From the NCBI GenBank assembly GCA_031264295.1, contig JAISED010000062.1:1-60317 (forward strand): 60,317 nt of DNA, written 5' to 3'. Origin of the DNA: Eubacteriales Family XIII. Incertae Sedis bacterium. Lineage in GTDB: Bacteria; Bacillota; Clostridia; Peptostreptococcales; Anaerovoracaceae. Positions within the stretch are counted from its first letter, which is position 1, and every line of letters starts with the position of its first letter. Positions 29,189-38,538 of this stretch are shown one piece after another. Below the pieces are notes generated by a model that ran no database searches, was not told where the DNA came from, and worked only from the letters and a program-made list of their open reading frames with translations. A program made the position numbers and the translations under genes.

Positions 29189-29824
29189 CTAGGTATGACC
29201 AACGGTAATTGGATATATTGCTGCAATAAATTTGTTATATGGAGGATCGCTGGGCAAACTCACAACAATATAAGCTTCGCCGATTCTCTTTGGCGCACTT
29301 CCTTTTTTCGTATAATGCTTTGGGTCAGTCATCGCAATTCCCTCATAGAATTCTTGTTGATATGTAAATCGTGCTCTACAACTGGACGTTTCATTCCAAT
29401 ATACTTCCAAGTCTCTAACAAAAACCCGTCTCAAACTTCCTTCGCAGTGCTTAATCTCTAACTTAGTCAGAAAATTTCTTTTATTCCCAAACAAAGCGTC
29501 TTCATGGACTGGTTTTATATTTTTTACATATTCTTTTGGGTCTTCAGTTGTTGGTGTAAAATCAATAAGTATCGCATTTTCGATCTGATTTTTGAAGGAT
29601 GCATATTCAAAACTTGCCGCAATGACTTTGCCCACCTTTGGAGCATCTTTTTCGCGTATCGAATCACCGCATTTATCAGCAACAAGACGAATCCATTCGC
29701 CTTCTTCAGTTACACCTGCAACACAACAACCATATTCATCATCATGTCGCCGTTTATTTGAGCTTGCAAGTATAGCAACTTTAAGCTTTTCTTTACCTCT
29801 CATATGCCCATACCCTAAAATCAC
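29189..29824 (-). CDS. Putative dual-OB-domain protein linked to DUF488 genes
   Basis: A 211-residue soluble protein with no signal peptide or membrane segment. It begins KLKVAILASSNKRRHDDEYGC and contains EGEWIRLVADK and later GEAYIVVSLPSDPPYNK. The predominance of beta-strand-like segments and the gene context resemble proteins annotated as dual OB domain containing; this is recollection rather than a motif match. If right, it may bind nucleic acid. The GTG start overlaps the stop of the upstream DUF488 gene (GTGA), so the three genes are translationally coupled. AT-rich relative to its neighbours, suggesting horizontal acquisition. Confidence 0.5.
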   Translation of the reverse strand: MILGYGHMRGKEKLKVAILASSNKRRHDDEYGCCVAGVTEEGEWIRLVADKCGDSIREKDAPKVGKVIAASFEYASFKNQIENAILIDFTPTTEDPKEYVKNIKPVHEDALFGNKRNFLTKLEIKHCEGSLRRVFVRDLEVYWNETSSCRARFTYQQEFYEGIAMTDPKHYTKKGSAPKRIGEAYIVVSLPSDPPYNKFIAAIYPITVGHT

Positions 29825-30282
29825 AGATGTGTAATTTCTATATTGCTATGTGCTTTATAAATTGCCTCTGCCGCCAACCGCCGATGGCACTTCTCCGCCG
29901 TTGGTTCGCTGCACAGTAATATGATATTTTTGTATGCAGCAAAACGTTCAGCAAATCCATCACAAATACTGTCCGAAATATTACGACATTCGATAAGTTT
30001 GTTGTATTTTAACTCATATTCGCGCCAAGAAATTTTCTTGTCGCGGTAATGATCAAGAATATCTTTCGTTGGAGCAAATTCAGCACAATGGCTATAATCG
30101 CAGTAGAGAATCTCTTTAAGAAAATACTCTAAATCTTCACATTTAGTAAAGCCCGCTAACTGCGCTCTATTATTCAACCTGATGTCAAGAAGTAAATCAA
30201 TATTATTTGCTCTAAGCAACTCAAAAAAGTGCTGCGCGGTCTTCTTTGTAAATCCAATTGTGAACAGCCTCATTTTTGACAT
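29821..30282 (-). CDS. DUF488 family protein (second of a tandem pair)
   Basis: A 153-residue DUF488 protein: start RLFTIGFTKK, motif LLLDIRLNNRAQ, FAPTKDILDHYRDKKISW, and the C-x-E-x5-CHR signature as LCSEPTAEKCHRRLAAE. The conserved Cys/His/Arg residues look like an active or metal site, but the family's biochemical function is not established to my knowledge. The start overlaps the end of the upstream DUF488 gene by about 55-62 bases (ATG 30282 or 30273). It is a diverged paralogue of its neighbour. Confidence 0.75.
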   Translation of the reverse strand: MSKMRLFTIGFTKKTAQHFFELLRANNIDLLLDIRLNNRAQLAGFTKCEDLEYFLKEILYCDYSHCAEFAPTKDILDHYRDKKISWREYELKYNKLIECRNISDSICDGFAERFAAYKNIILLCSEPTAEKCHRRLAAEAIYKAHSNIEITHL

Positions 30283-30877
30283 TCTCCAATCTAAATCCTA
30301 TTTCTTCGTTGCGCTTTCTGTACGCATTTGGTACAGTTGCCTCCTGATCTTCTCCCCACAGGGTTAATTGGTTTCTGTTCGGAAAATATTTATCAAGGAG
30401 TTGGGTTTCGATATCATCTTGGCCTTCAGTTTTGCCATCTGCAAGAATATGTTTTATACAATAGCCGCATTCAGAAAAGACACGCGAAACCATGATTGAA
30501 CGATGACAAGTAGCTGGGTCTTTTTCCGCACACATAAGGGCAAACAAATGGCCTTGTTTAATAACATTTTCGGCTTTCTGAAAACCTCGTCCAAACGAAG
30601 CAGATTTTACATATTTGTCAAAGTCTAAATACCCGTCTCTTTTGTCAAAGTAAACAGGGTTTGTTTGTTGTGCTCCGAACTCAGTAGCATAGTTGTCGTA
30701 TACTATTCCGATACTCTTAAGCATAGGAATGAGGTTTTCTTTATTGTAGGCGGAATAGTGTGATGAATACGGGACACTTCTGACATCAATAAGAAGGCGA
30801 ATACGATATCGCTTGAGTACCTCTAAAAAGTCAGTCATAGAAAATGGGCTATAGCCTATCGTGAATAATTCTTTCAT
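30221..30877 (-). CDS. DUF488 family protein (first of a tandem pair)
   Basis: A 218-residue DUF488 protein. Motifs are ELFTIGYSPFSM, LLIDVRSVPYSSHYSAYNKE, DYATEFGAQ-like YDNYATEFGAQQ, and the C-x-E-x5-CHR signature LMCAEKDPATCHRSIM. A C-terminal extension of about 60 residues (QLLDKYFPNRNQLTLWGED onward) is typical of the longer members. It opens the three-gene AT-rich cassette. The tandem DUF488 pair with a putative OB partner suggests a complex acting on nucleic acid or small nucleotides; that is inference. Confidence 0.78.
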   Translation of the reverse strand: MKELFTIGYSPFSMTDFLEVLKRYRIRLLIDVRSVPYSSHYSAYNKENLIPMLKSIGIVYDNYATEFGAQQTNPVYFDKRDGYLDFDKYVKSASFGRGFQKAENVIKQGHLFALMCAEKDPATCHRSIMVSRVFSECGYCIKHILADGKTEGQDDIETQLLDKYFPNRNQLTLWGEDQEATVPNAYRKRNEEIGFRLENVKNEAVHNWIYKEDRAALF

Positions 30878-31148
30878 ACAATATTAAAACCTCTTATGCC
30901 TTCGCCTTCCTATCTGTCGCATCATGATCGTTTCAATGGTTTTCTATCGAAAACTAATTTTCTTTACTAAGTACAATTGTATCATACATGGCAACGCTGA
31001 ACAAGGGTGAATTCAGTCCCACTGGCGGTGAGCCTGTCCCAATGATAAGCTCGTCCCGGCGTAGGCGTCCGCACCGCACCGATGTCAGTTTCAGTGCCGG
31101 CGGGCGTTATCCGGGACGACGCATTTAATCGTTCTGAATTTTCGAATT

Positions 31149-31691
31149 CTAGAAATAGCGCTTCAGAAGGCCGGAGAATGCACAACCATGTCTGGCTTCA
31201 TCTTTACACATCTCATGCACTGTATCGTGAACAGCGTCATAACCGAGTTCCTTCGCGCGTGTAGCGAGCTGTTTCTTTCCTGCCGTAGCGCCGTGCTCCG
31301 CCTCTACACGAAGTGAAAGGTTCTTCTTGGTGTCGGCGAACACAACTTCACCCAGCAGTTCCGCAAACTTCGCCGCGTGTTCCGCTTCCTCAAAAGCGAT
31401 CCTCTTGTAAGCCTCGGCGACTTCGGGATAACCCTCTCTGTCCGCCTGGCGGCTCATCGCCAGATACATGCCTACTTCCGTGCATTCGCCGGTAAAGTTG
31501 GCTCTGAGACCTTCTACGACTTCAGGATCAAGATCCTTCGCAACGCCGATGCGATGCTCGTCAGCCCAGACTAAATTACCTTCCTCCTGCTTTTTGAACT
31601 TGTCCGCGCTTGCCTTACATGTCGGACACTGTGCGGGCGGCGCGTCGCCCTCATGAACATAACCGCAAATTGAACATACATACTTTGCCAT
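31149..31691 (-). CDS. Reverse rubrerythrin
   Basis: A 180-residue rubrerythrin with the rubredoxin domain at the N-terminus ([20 protein letters not shown], four Cys) and the di-iron four-helix domain after it ([38 protein letters not shown]). This order is the reverse rubrerythrin type of clostridia, an NADH-linked peroxidase/oxygen scavenging protein. The ATG follows GAGGAGGG. The AT-rich upstream region contains a TAATAGTATTA palindrome that loosely recalls a PerR-type site, not enough to call. Supports an anaerobic host. Confidence 0.92.
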   Translation of the reverse strand: MAKYVCSICGYVHEGDAPPAQCPTCKASADKFKKQEEGNLVWADEHRIGVAKDLDPEVVEGLRANFTGECTEVGMYLAMSRQADREGYPEVAEAYKRIAFEEAEHAAKFAELLGEVVFADTKKNLSLRVEAEHGATAGKKQLATRAKELGYDAVHDTVHEMCKDEARHGCAFSGLLKRYF

Positions 31692-31813
31692 AATAAAACC
31701 CTCCTCATGGTTTCACAAAAATAATACTATTAATGAAGTGCTGTTATTAATATAACCACAAACAGCGCAATCAAACAGTTAAAATTAAAAATAATAATAA
31801 TTACTATTTTTAT

Positions 31814-34800
31814 TTATCTAGCGTAGGCTTCTGTAAGTCTTTTTAGACTGATCTGCGATTCGGATGTGAATGCATCCTTATGCGCAGTCCAAAGCCAGTT
31901 CCCCTCAACTGTGCCGGGAGTATTCATACGTGATTCGCCGCCCAAAAACCATATGTCTTGCAGTGGGATTATAACCCACATTGCTTTTGACGCATACAGC
32001 GATTCTATTATCGTCTTGCAACGTGTCTTGATCTCGCCGGATACGCCATCTGCAGCGTCAGCGTCTCGGCGGCCGTGTGCGCTGCTATTGCTGTCAGAGA
32101 CTCCGCTGTGACCCCTTCCATATTTTACGCTGTCAGAGACGCTGCTGTAATAGCCGTCCGCCGCCATCTGTTCAGCCACCCAGGCCGCCAGCGTGTTGTT
32201 ATCGTGAGTGCCCGTATAGTATACCTGCATGTAATCGCCGTAAGCAGGCGTCTTTTCGCTCTTTGCGGCACTTTCGCTTCCTGAGGCGTTAACATCCCCA
32301 AGATCCATCTCATCCGCGTGAAACTGATATACCTTCAGACCCGGCCAGGCGAATGTATTTTTAAGATCGTTCACATTCGATGTTATGTATCCTAAATCCT
32401 CAGCCAAGAAAGGCAGGGAACCCAGCGCTGCTTCCACTGCGTCGAACAGGTCTTTGCCGGGACCTTTGATCCACTGTCCGTTCTTTGCAGTGCTGTCCTC
32501 ACCGGGGATCTCCCAACAAGCCTCGAAGCCGCGAAAATGATCAAGCCGCAGGAAATCATAGAGTTGCAGGTTCCGTTTGAAACGCTCTATCCACCATGCA
32601 TATCCGTGGGCTTTATTGCTTTTCCAGTCGAATACGGGGTTCTTCCAGTTTTGTCCGTCATCCGAGAAGAAGTCCGGCGGAACGCCGCCTGTTTTATATG
32701 GGCGCCCCTCATCGTCTAGCAGGAAAACATCCCTGTTTACCCATGTATCGCAGCTATGCGCCGCGACATATATGGGCATATCGCCCAATATGGAAATATT
32801 TTTAGCATTCGCATATGTCTTTAACGCCTGCCATTGCTCAGCAAACTTATATTGAAGAAAACGATAAAAACCCATTTCGTCGGCGTACCGCCACTTGTAT
32901 TCTTTCATAGCGTCGGACTTTCGTTCGCGTATGTTTTTAGGCCAATCCTGCCAGGAAGCATCTCCAAAGTGCGCGCTTATCGCTCTGTAAAGGCAATAAT
33001 CATCCAGCCAGGACGCCGCGGAAACGCAGAACTCCCGGAATTTTTTATCATCTTTGTTAAATGCTGCATAGGCTTTCCTATATAAAGGGAGCTTTATCCT
33101 TAGCGCTCTTTCAAAATCCGCCTGTTTTGAACCCGCCTCTACTTGCGGCAGATCCTCCGGAGACAATAGACCTTCGTTAACGAAAGCGTTTAGATCCAAG
33201 AGCAGTTCATTCCCCGCAAACGCGGAACAACTGGAATACGGCGAATATGCCGCTCCGGTCGGATTAAGCGGCAATATCTGCCAGATGCGCTGTCCCGCCG
33301 CCGCTAAGTAGTCGCAGAAGGTGTAAGCCTCACTACCGAAGTCGCCGCAGCCGTACACCGAAGGCAGTGATGTAATATGGCAAAGTATCCCCGCCGCCCG
33401 CCGCGCGTTTTTCATCACGAGTGCTTCCGGCCTGGTATTCTTAATGTATATGACCCTGCTTCCTCCAGGTTCAATGCTCAAATTCACCATTCTGGCCTTG
33501 CCTGCACGCGCGTCTTCGTCTTTCCCCTGTCCGTACAATCTCTGCCTGCGCTTTAAAACACCGCGCCAGAACGCGTCAGGCGTCCCGGCTTGCATCGATA
33601 AGCCTTCCGACGACGCCCATGGTTTACCCGCCTGTGCGGACTCGAATTCCAAGACCGCCTCTGCTGCATATTCGGGTTCCAGCACCGTGCCCGAAAGCAA
33701 TTCTAGGCAGAGGATCTCGCTGCTGAACAGTCTTAAACTCACGTCCTCGTACTGCTCGCTCGAAGCGTTCAAAAACACGATTGCCCGTTCATTGGCATTA
33801 AACCGGCAGAATGCGTAGGTATTGGCATATCCGCCATATGATATGAACTCTCCGTTGCGGAAGATCTCATACTCCGCGCGCAGATTGCATATTATGCGAT
33901 ACCAGCCGAGCAGTTCTTCGTCTTCACTCCCCCACGGATATGTTCCCCTGTTATGGGGATCGGAAAAGCCTTCCATACCCGCCTCGTCGCCGTAGTATAT
34001 CGACGGGACGCCCGGAAATGTCATCTGCCACAGTGACAGCAGCCTGAGTCTGCGTTTTGCGATATCACGCCTATCGCCGTCCATCCTCCAACTTTGCTTC
34101 TGCCATTCCGACATACCCGCTTCATCCGGCGGGTTGCAGAGTGCAGTTAGCGCACGCACACTGTCGTGACTTCCGATCAGGTTAAGGCAGGCGTAAAAAT
34201 GCTCTCTCGGGTAATTTTCGAACAAGTTCATGACGCGGGCGTGTACGTCCGCGGGAGAAACACGGTTCAGGGCAAAATCCATACACCAAGCCTTAAAAGG
34301 GTAATTCATTGTCGAGTCCAGCTCTTTACCCAGAAAATATTCACGCATCATTCCATAGCTGCGCTTATTTGAGGCGTCTTCCCAAACTTCTCCCAACAAA
34401 ACGCCTTCGGGTTCTGTTTCCTTGAGCGCCGTTTTGATATTACGTATAAACTCGTCCGGAAGTTCGTCGGCTACGTCGAGCCGCCATCCCATTACGCCGG
34501 CCTTGAGCCAATGCCTTATCACGCTGTCCTTGCCGCCCCATATATATTCCTGGTATGAGGGATCGCTTTCCTCCACATTGGGTAAATCCGCCACGCCCCA
34601 CCAGCACTCGTAGCCCTCCGCGTCGTGGTTAAAGCGATACCAGCTCCTGTACGGCGAATCTTGGGACTGCCATGCGCCGATTTCAGGATAGTTGCCGTAT
34701 TTATTGAAATATTTGCTGTCCGCGCCTGTATGGCTGAATACCCCGTCAAGCATAATGGATATCCCGTATTCTTCAGCCTCTTGTATGAGCCTTTTGAATC

Positions 34801-35602
34801 CGCCCTCGTCGCCGTAGCCCGGATCGATCTTCATATAATCGGCAGTATCGTATTTGTGGTTGCTCGCGGCCTCGAAAATGGGATTGAAGTAGATAATCGT
34901 CACACCTAGACTGCGCAGGTAGTTGAGCTTCTCGCGCACCCCTTCCAGTGTACCACCGAAGAAAGGCCAGCGCGTCACCCAACCGCGATCATCCTTGTAT
35001 AAAAACGGGGCGTCTCTCCAATCCGTCTGCATGAGACGGGTGGGTCCGGCTTTGCGTTCACGAGCCGCCGCATTGAAAAAGCGTTCTTTCCAGTCTTTCC
35101 CGCGCGAAAACCTGTCCACGAATATCTGGTAGACCATGCCTTCCTTCCACCACTCGGGAACAGGGCTTTCTTCGTAGACCGTTATCTGATAGGATGCCGG
35201 CGGTGAGAATGTCGTCAGTCCGACGCCGCCCAAGCTCCCCTCATTATTGCCGTAGTACCTCGTGATACTGTTAGTGGACACTATGAAATAGTACCAGACC
35301 AGTCCCGGCGCGTCCGGGGTTTTGTACAGCGCCGAATAGCGCCGGCAGCCGTCCTCTGCGCCATCGCCGCCCATGCCGAAAGCACCGGAGCTGTCGGCCG
35401 CTTGTCGTCCGTCGTCGTCCGCAGTCAATGGTATTACTGTTTCGCCTGTTTCCTGAAACCATATTCGGAGATAGCACGAAGACCCTTCCGGCAATCTCGA
35501 AATATCGATCGATAGTTTAATTTCAGTACCACAAGACGCCGCTCCGAATGGTGTTCTGTATTCCGGGCGGTGAGAGTCATGATATAATATTATTCTGTTC
35601 AT
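31814..35602 (-). CDS. Bifunctional GH13 alpha-amylase / GH77 4-alpha-glucanotransferase fusion
   Basis: A 1262-residue two-enzyme fusion. Residues about 1-140 resemble an N-terminal starch-binding/immunoglobulin-like module. The GH13 barrel (about 150-660) has nucleophile WRLDVADEL, acid LLGEVWED and IGSHDSVR. From about 735 a GH77 (MalQ-like) domain starts with RRAAGILCHITSLPS and carries FLRLDHFRGF, FLAEDLG and GTHDNNT. It would trim and rearrange alpha-1,4 glucans from glycogen. A Ser/Asp/Gly-rich insertion (SSVSDSVKYGRGHSGVSDSN, roughly residues 1150-1190) interrupts the GH77 end and is DNA-repeat derived. Last gene of the glycogen operon, 16 bp after glgA. Confidence 0.92.
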   Translation of the reverse strand: MNRIILYHDSHRPEYRTPFGAASCGTEIKLSIDISRLPEGSSCYLRIWFQETGETVIPLTADDDGRQAADSSGAFGMGGDGAEDGCRRYSALYKTPDAPGLVWYYFIVSTNSITRYYGNNEGSLGGVGLTTFSPPASYQITVYEESPVPEWWKEGMVYQIFVDRFSRGKDWKERFFNAAARERKAGPTRLMQTDWRDAPFLYKDDRGWVTRWPFFGGTLEGVREKLNYLRSLGVTIIYFNPIFEAASNHKYDTADYMKIDPGYGDEGGFKRLIQEAEEYGISIMLDGVFSHTGADSKYFNKYGNYPEIGAWQSQDSPYRSWYRFNHDAEGYECWWGVADLPNVEESDPSYQEYIWGGKDSVIRHWLKAGVMGWRLDVADELPDEFIRNIKTALKETEPEGVLLGEVWEDASNKRSYGMMREYFLGKELDSTMNYPFKAWCMDFALNRVSPADVHARVMNLFENYPREHFYACLNLIGSHDSVRALTALCNPPDEAGMSEWQKQSWRMDGDRRDIAKRRLRLLSLWQMTFPGVPSIYYGDEAGMEGFSDPHNRGTYPWGSEDEELLGWYRIICNLRAEYEIFRNGEFISYGGYANTYAFCRFNANERAIVFLNASSEQYEDVSLRLFSSEILCLELLSGTVLEPEYAAEAVLEFESAQAGKPWASSEGLSMQAGTPDAFWRGVLKRRQRLYGQGKDEDARAGKARMVNLSIEPGGSRVIYIKNTRPEALVMKNARRAAGILCHITSLPSVYGCGDFGSEAYTFCDYLAAAGQRIWQILPLNPTGAAYSPYSSCSAFAGNELLLDLNAFVNEGLLSPEDLPQVEAGSKQADFERALRIKLPLYRKAYAAFNKDDKKFREFCVSAASWLDDYCLYRAISAHFGDASWQDWPKNIRERKSDAMKEYKWRYADEMGFYRFLQYKFAEQWQALKTYANAKNISILGDMPIYVAAHSCDTWVNRDVFLLDDEGRPYKTGGVPPDFFSDDGQNWKNPVFDWKSNKAHGYAWWIERFKRNLQLYDFLRLDHFRGFEACWEIPGEDSTAKNGQWIKGPGKDLFDAVEAALGSLPFLAEDLGYITSNVNDLKNTFAWPGLKVYQFHADEMDLGDVNASGSESAAKSEKTPAYGDYMQVYYTGTHDNNTLAAWVAEQMAADGYYSSVSDSVKYGRGHSGVSDSNSSAHGRRDADAADGVSGEIKTRCKTIIESLYASKAMWVIIPLQDIWFLGGESRMNTPGTVEGNWLWTAHKDAFTSESQISLKRLTEAYAR

Positions 35603-35618
35603 TGTACGTCACCTTCAG

Positions 35619-37148
35619 TCAAACAGAGCCGCGGGTTTGTGTTTTCAAACGAGCCGCTGATTTTCTGGGGGACGACTTTTTCTGCTCCGAAGCGCGTGGC
35701 TTTGGCTTTTTACAGAAATCGTCGTAAAGCTCCATGTATTTTTCGGCCGAAACCCTCCAGCTGAAATCCATAGCCTCCGCATTATCCTGTAATTTATGCC
35801 ATAACTCACGGTTTGTCTTGTAGATATTCAAGGCGTTCCTGATTACCGCAAGCAATTCATGAGCGTTGTAATTAGTGAATGAAAACCCGTTACCCTCTCC
35901 CGTATGCTCATTGCATGGAGTTACTGTATCGCGCAGCCCGCCCGTCTCACGAACCAATGGCAGAGTTCCGTATTTCATGGCTATCATCTGGGCAATACCG
36001 CATGGTTCGAATTTAGACGGCATGAGCATGAGGTCGCCGCCCGCGTACATTCTATGGGCAAGCCTGTCGTCATATGTAATCCGCGCCGCCATATTGCCGG
36101 GATATCGATCAGCGAAATAATAGAGCATCTCCTCGTAGCGCCAGTCTCCGGCGCCCAACGCTGCGATCTGAACGCCTTCCACGCTCAACAGCTCCTCTAT
36201 TATATGGGCAATGAGATCAAGGCCTTTCTGTTCAGTGAGCCTGCTGATAATGATTAAAAGCGGAACATCGGGATCCCTAGGCAGCCCCAGCTCAGCCTGA
36301 AGCGCCTCTTTATTGACGGATTTGCCCTTCCTGTCCCCGTACTTATATTTACTGTAGATGAGCTTATCTTCGGCCGGATCGTACTCACTATAGTCTATGC
36401 CGTTAAGAATGCCGGACAGCTTGTCAGACCGCCAGCGCAGAACCCCGTCCAGATACTCCCCGTAATATGGGGTCTGAATCTCAAGTGCGTAAGTAGGACT
36501 TACCGTGGTAATCGCATCCGCGTAATGCAGAGCGCCCTTGAAAAAGTTGATGGCGTCGCCCCATGCCAGATACTCCCTGGCAACCATGTGATTCTCCATA
36601 TTGAGCAGATCCCCGAGATAGTATCTTGATATAATTCCCTGATATTTGAGATTATGTATGGTTATTACAGTCTTTATATCGTAATAATACGGGTGATCTC
36701 CGAAATACTCTTTCAGCATTACCGGGATTAACGCGGTATGCCAGTCGTTGCAATGGATAACGCCGGGTTTGAAACGCTCAAGGAAGGTAAGGCACTCCAA
36801 TACCGCCTTGCAGAAAAACGCCGCCCGTTCCGCGTCGTCGGCATAGCCGTAGACTGTATCGCGTTTAAAGTAATATTCGTTGTCGATGAAGTAGAATGTA
36901 ACACCTTTATACTTCATCATCTCAACACCGCAATAAAGCGACCTCCAGCCCAGCTGCATTTGAAAATTGAATTGATGTCTGAATTTTTTCTTGTATATCT
37001 CCGGTATTGCGTCGTGCTTCGGCATGATGACTCTTACATCAGCCCCGCTATCCTTCAAAAATACAGGCAACGTGCCTCCCACTTCCCCTAAACCGCCTGT
37101 CTTTGCAAACGGAGTAGCTTCAAAAATTGCATACAGTATGTTATTCAT
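35619..37148 (-). CDS. glgA: Glycogen synthase (ADP-glucose, GT5)
   Basis: A 509-residue GT5 enzyme that extends glycogen from ADP-glucose. The ADP-glucose binding motif is KTGGLGEVGG near the N-terminus; later motifs are HNLKYQG, LTEQKGLDL and the C-terminal PSKFEPCGIAQM and RETGGLRDTV. A basic tail of about 30 residues (KKPKPRASEQKKSSPRKSAA) extends beyond the usual end. The ATG follows GAGGTAAAT. Part of the glg operon. Confidence 0.96.
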   Translation of the reverse strand: MNNILYAIFEATPFAKTGGLGEVGGTLPVFLKDSGADVRVIMPKHDAIPEIYKKKFRHQFNFQMQLGWRSLYCGVEMMKYKGVTFYFIDNEYYFKRDTVYGYADDAERAAFFCKAVLECLTFLERFKPGVIHCNDWHTALIPVMLKEYFGDHPYYYDIKTVITIHNLKYQGIISRYYLGDLLNMENHMVAREYLAWGDAINFFKGALHYADAITTVSPTYALEIQTPYYGEYLDGVLRWRSDKLSGILNGIDYSEYDPAEDKLIYSKYKYGDRKGKSVNKEALQAELGLPRDPDVPLLIIISRLTEQKGLDLIAHIIEELLSVEGVQIAALGAGDWRYEEMLYYFADRYPGNMAARITYDDRLAHRMYAGGDLMLMPSKFEPCGIAQMIAMKYGTLPLVRETGGLRDTVTPCNEHTGEGNGFSFTNYNAHELLAVIRNALNIYKTNRELWHKLQDNAEAMDFSWRVSAEKYMELYDDFCKKPKPRASEQKKSSPRKSAARLKTQTRGSV

Positions 37149-37260
37149 ATTTACCTCACAATCCCCCCATATTTGCTAATATTAGTAACTATCTAAACAC
37201 CTCTTTGTTAATTCGTACCTATCTAAATCTAAACGCCGCCTTGTTAATATTCGGAACATG

Positions 37261-38385
37261 TTACATAGCGCTTTTCTTTTTCAGAACCAAGGGATGATCA
37301 TTGCTCCCCATCACTATGGCGCCGCTCCCTATCGTTACGAATTTATCCGCAATAACGTTTTCTACCACTGAATTTCTTCCTATCACGCTGCGCTGCATTA
37401 TCACGCTGTTCTTCACTACAGCGTCCGCCTCCACCGCTACACCCGGGAAGAGTATACTGTTCTCCACGCGTCCTCTTATGAGGCACTCGTTGGGGATCAG
37501 TGAATTTGTCACATTGGCTGTGTTATAGTACCTGGTTGGGACGCCGTCGCGTATCTTGGTGTAAACCGGTCTCTTTCCGAAAAACAGTTCCCCGTGATTT
37601 TCAGGAAGCAGCGCCTCCCTGCTGCACTTTAGATATGAATCGATCGAATAAACCCTGCCCAGATAGCCTGTGAATTCATAACCGTAAATCTGGAGATTCC
37701 CGAGATTCTCCGAAAGGATATCCATCAGATCCATATGATCCACCGCCTGATACCAACCGATGAGATCCATAAACTGCTGTCTGCCTATGATCAGGCAATC
37801 GGCGAAAAGAGCCGGCGGCAGATGTTCTCCGCGCGGAGCGTCCGGTGCTAATTGAACCATTTTAGTTATGCGTTTTTCAAAGTTCAGTTCAAGAAATACC
37901 CCCCTTTCCCATAGAGCGGGATTTTCCGCCCTGTAAACCAGCGTCACCTCGGCGCCGCTCTTCGCGTGCGCGTCTACCAGCTTCTTATAGTCCATGTTGT
38001 ATATTTGATTGGCCGAGGCGATGATGATATAATCCACAGAGTCACGCGAAATATAATCTAGATTTCTGATCATATCCTTGACCAGAAATTGAGCGCTCAT
38101 ATTTTTGAAACCATATATCGAGCCCGGAAGTATGAACAATCCTCCGAGCTTACGATCAAGAAACCAGTATTTCCCTGCGCCCAAATGATCGACGAGGGAA
38201 CGGTAGGTATACGGCGTGACGACGCCTACAGTACGCATCCCCGCATTTACCATATTCGAAAGAACGAAATCGATCAATCTGTACCTGCCTCCGAAAGGCA
38301 GCGATGCCAATGGCCGCTCCTCAGTGAGGGCGCCCAGTCGTTCGGTATTATAGTTTGCACAAATCAGACCCATTACTGCTTCCAT
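37261..38385 (-). CDS. glgD: GlgD subunit of glucose-1-phosphate adenylyltransferase
   Basis: A 374-residue GlgC-like protein of the GlgD branch. It has FGGRYRLIDFVLSNMVNAGM and a left-handed beta-helix C-terminus with hexapeptide-like repeats (GRNSVVENVIADKFVTIGSG). The canonical N-terminal GGxGxRL loop is replaced by ICANYNTERL, so catalysis is expected to depend on the GlgC partner. The ATG at 38385 has GGAG six bases upstream, preferred over a TTG at 38397. It follows glgC. Confidence 0.94.
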   Translation of the reverse strand: MEAVMGLICANYNTERLGALTEERPLASLPFGGRYRLIDFVLSNMVNAGMRTVGVVTPYTYRSLVDHLGAGKYWFLDRKLGGLFILPGSIYGFKNMSAQFLVKDMIRNLDYISRDSVDYIIIASANQIYNMDYKKLVDAHAKSGAEVTLVYRAENPALWERGVFLELNFEKRITKMVQLAPDAPRGEHLPPALFADCLIIGRQQFMDLIGWYQAVDHMDLMDILSENLGNLQIYGYEFTGYLGRVYSIDSYLKCSREALLPENHGELFFGKRPVYTKIRDGVPTRYYNTANVTNSLIPNECLIRGRVENSILFPGVAVEADAVVKNSVIMQRSVIGRNSVVENVIADKFVTIGSGAIVMGSNDHPLVLKKKSAM

Positions 38386-38538
38386 TTCAAACTCCAATCC
38401 AACCTGTTCCGGTTATGGGTACTTCTAAAACCCTGCCGTACATCTTGGTTTTTAGAAATTCCTAATGCTTATACATTATCACTTGGCTTTATGCAGCTCC
38501 GTATTCTTGCCATTCAAGGCAAGCCGCCGCGCTTCAAA

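Noticed and set aside
31692..31760. PerR-type box upstream of rubrerythrin
   Set aside because: The AT-rich palindrome does not match the known box well enough to call.
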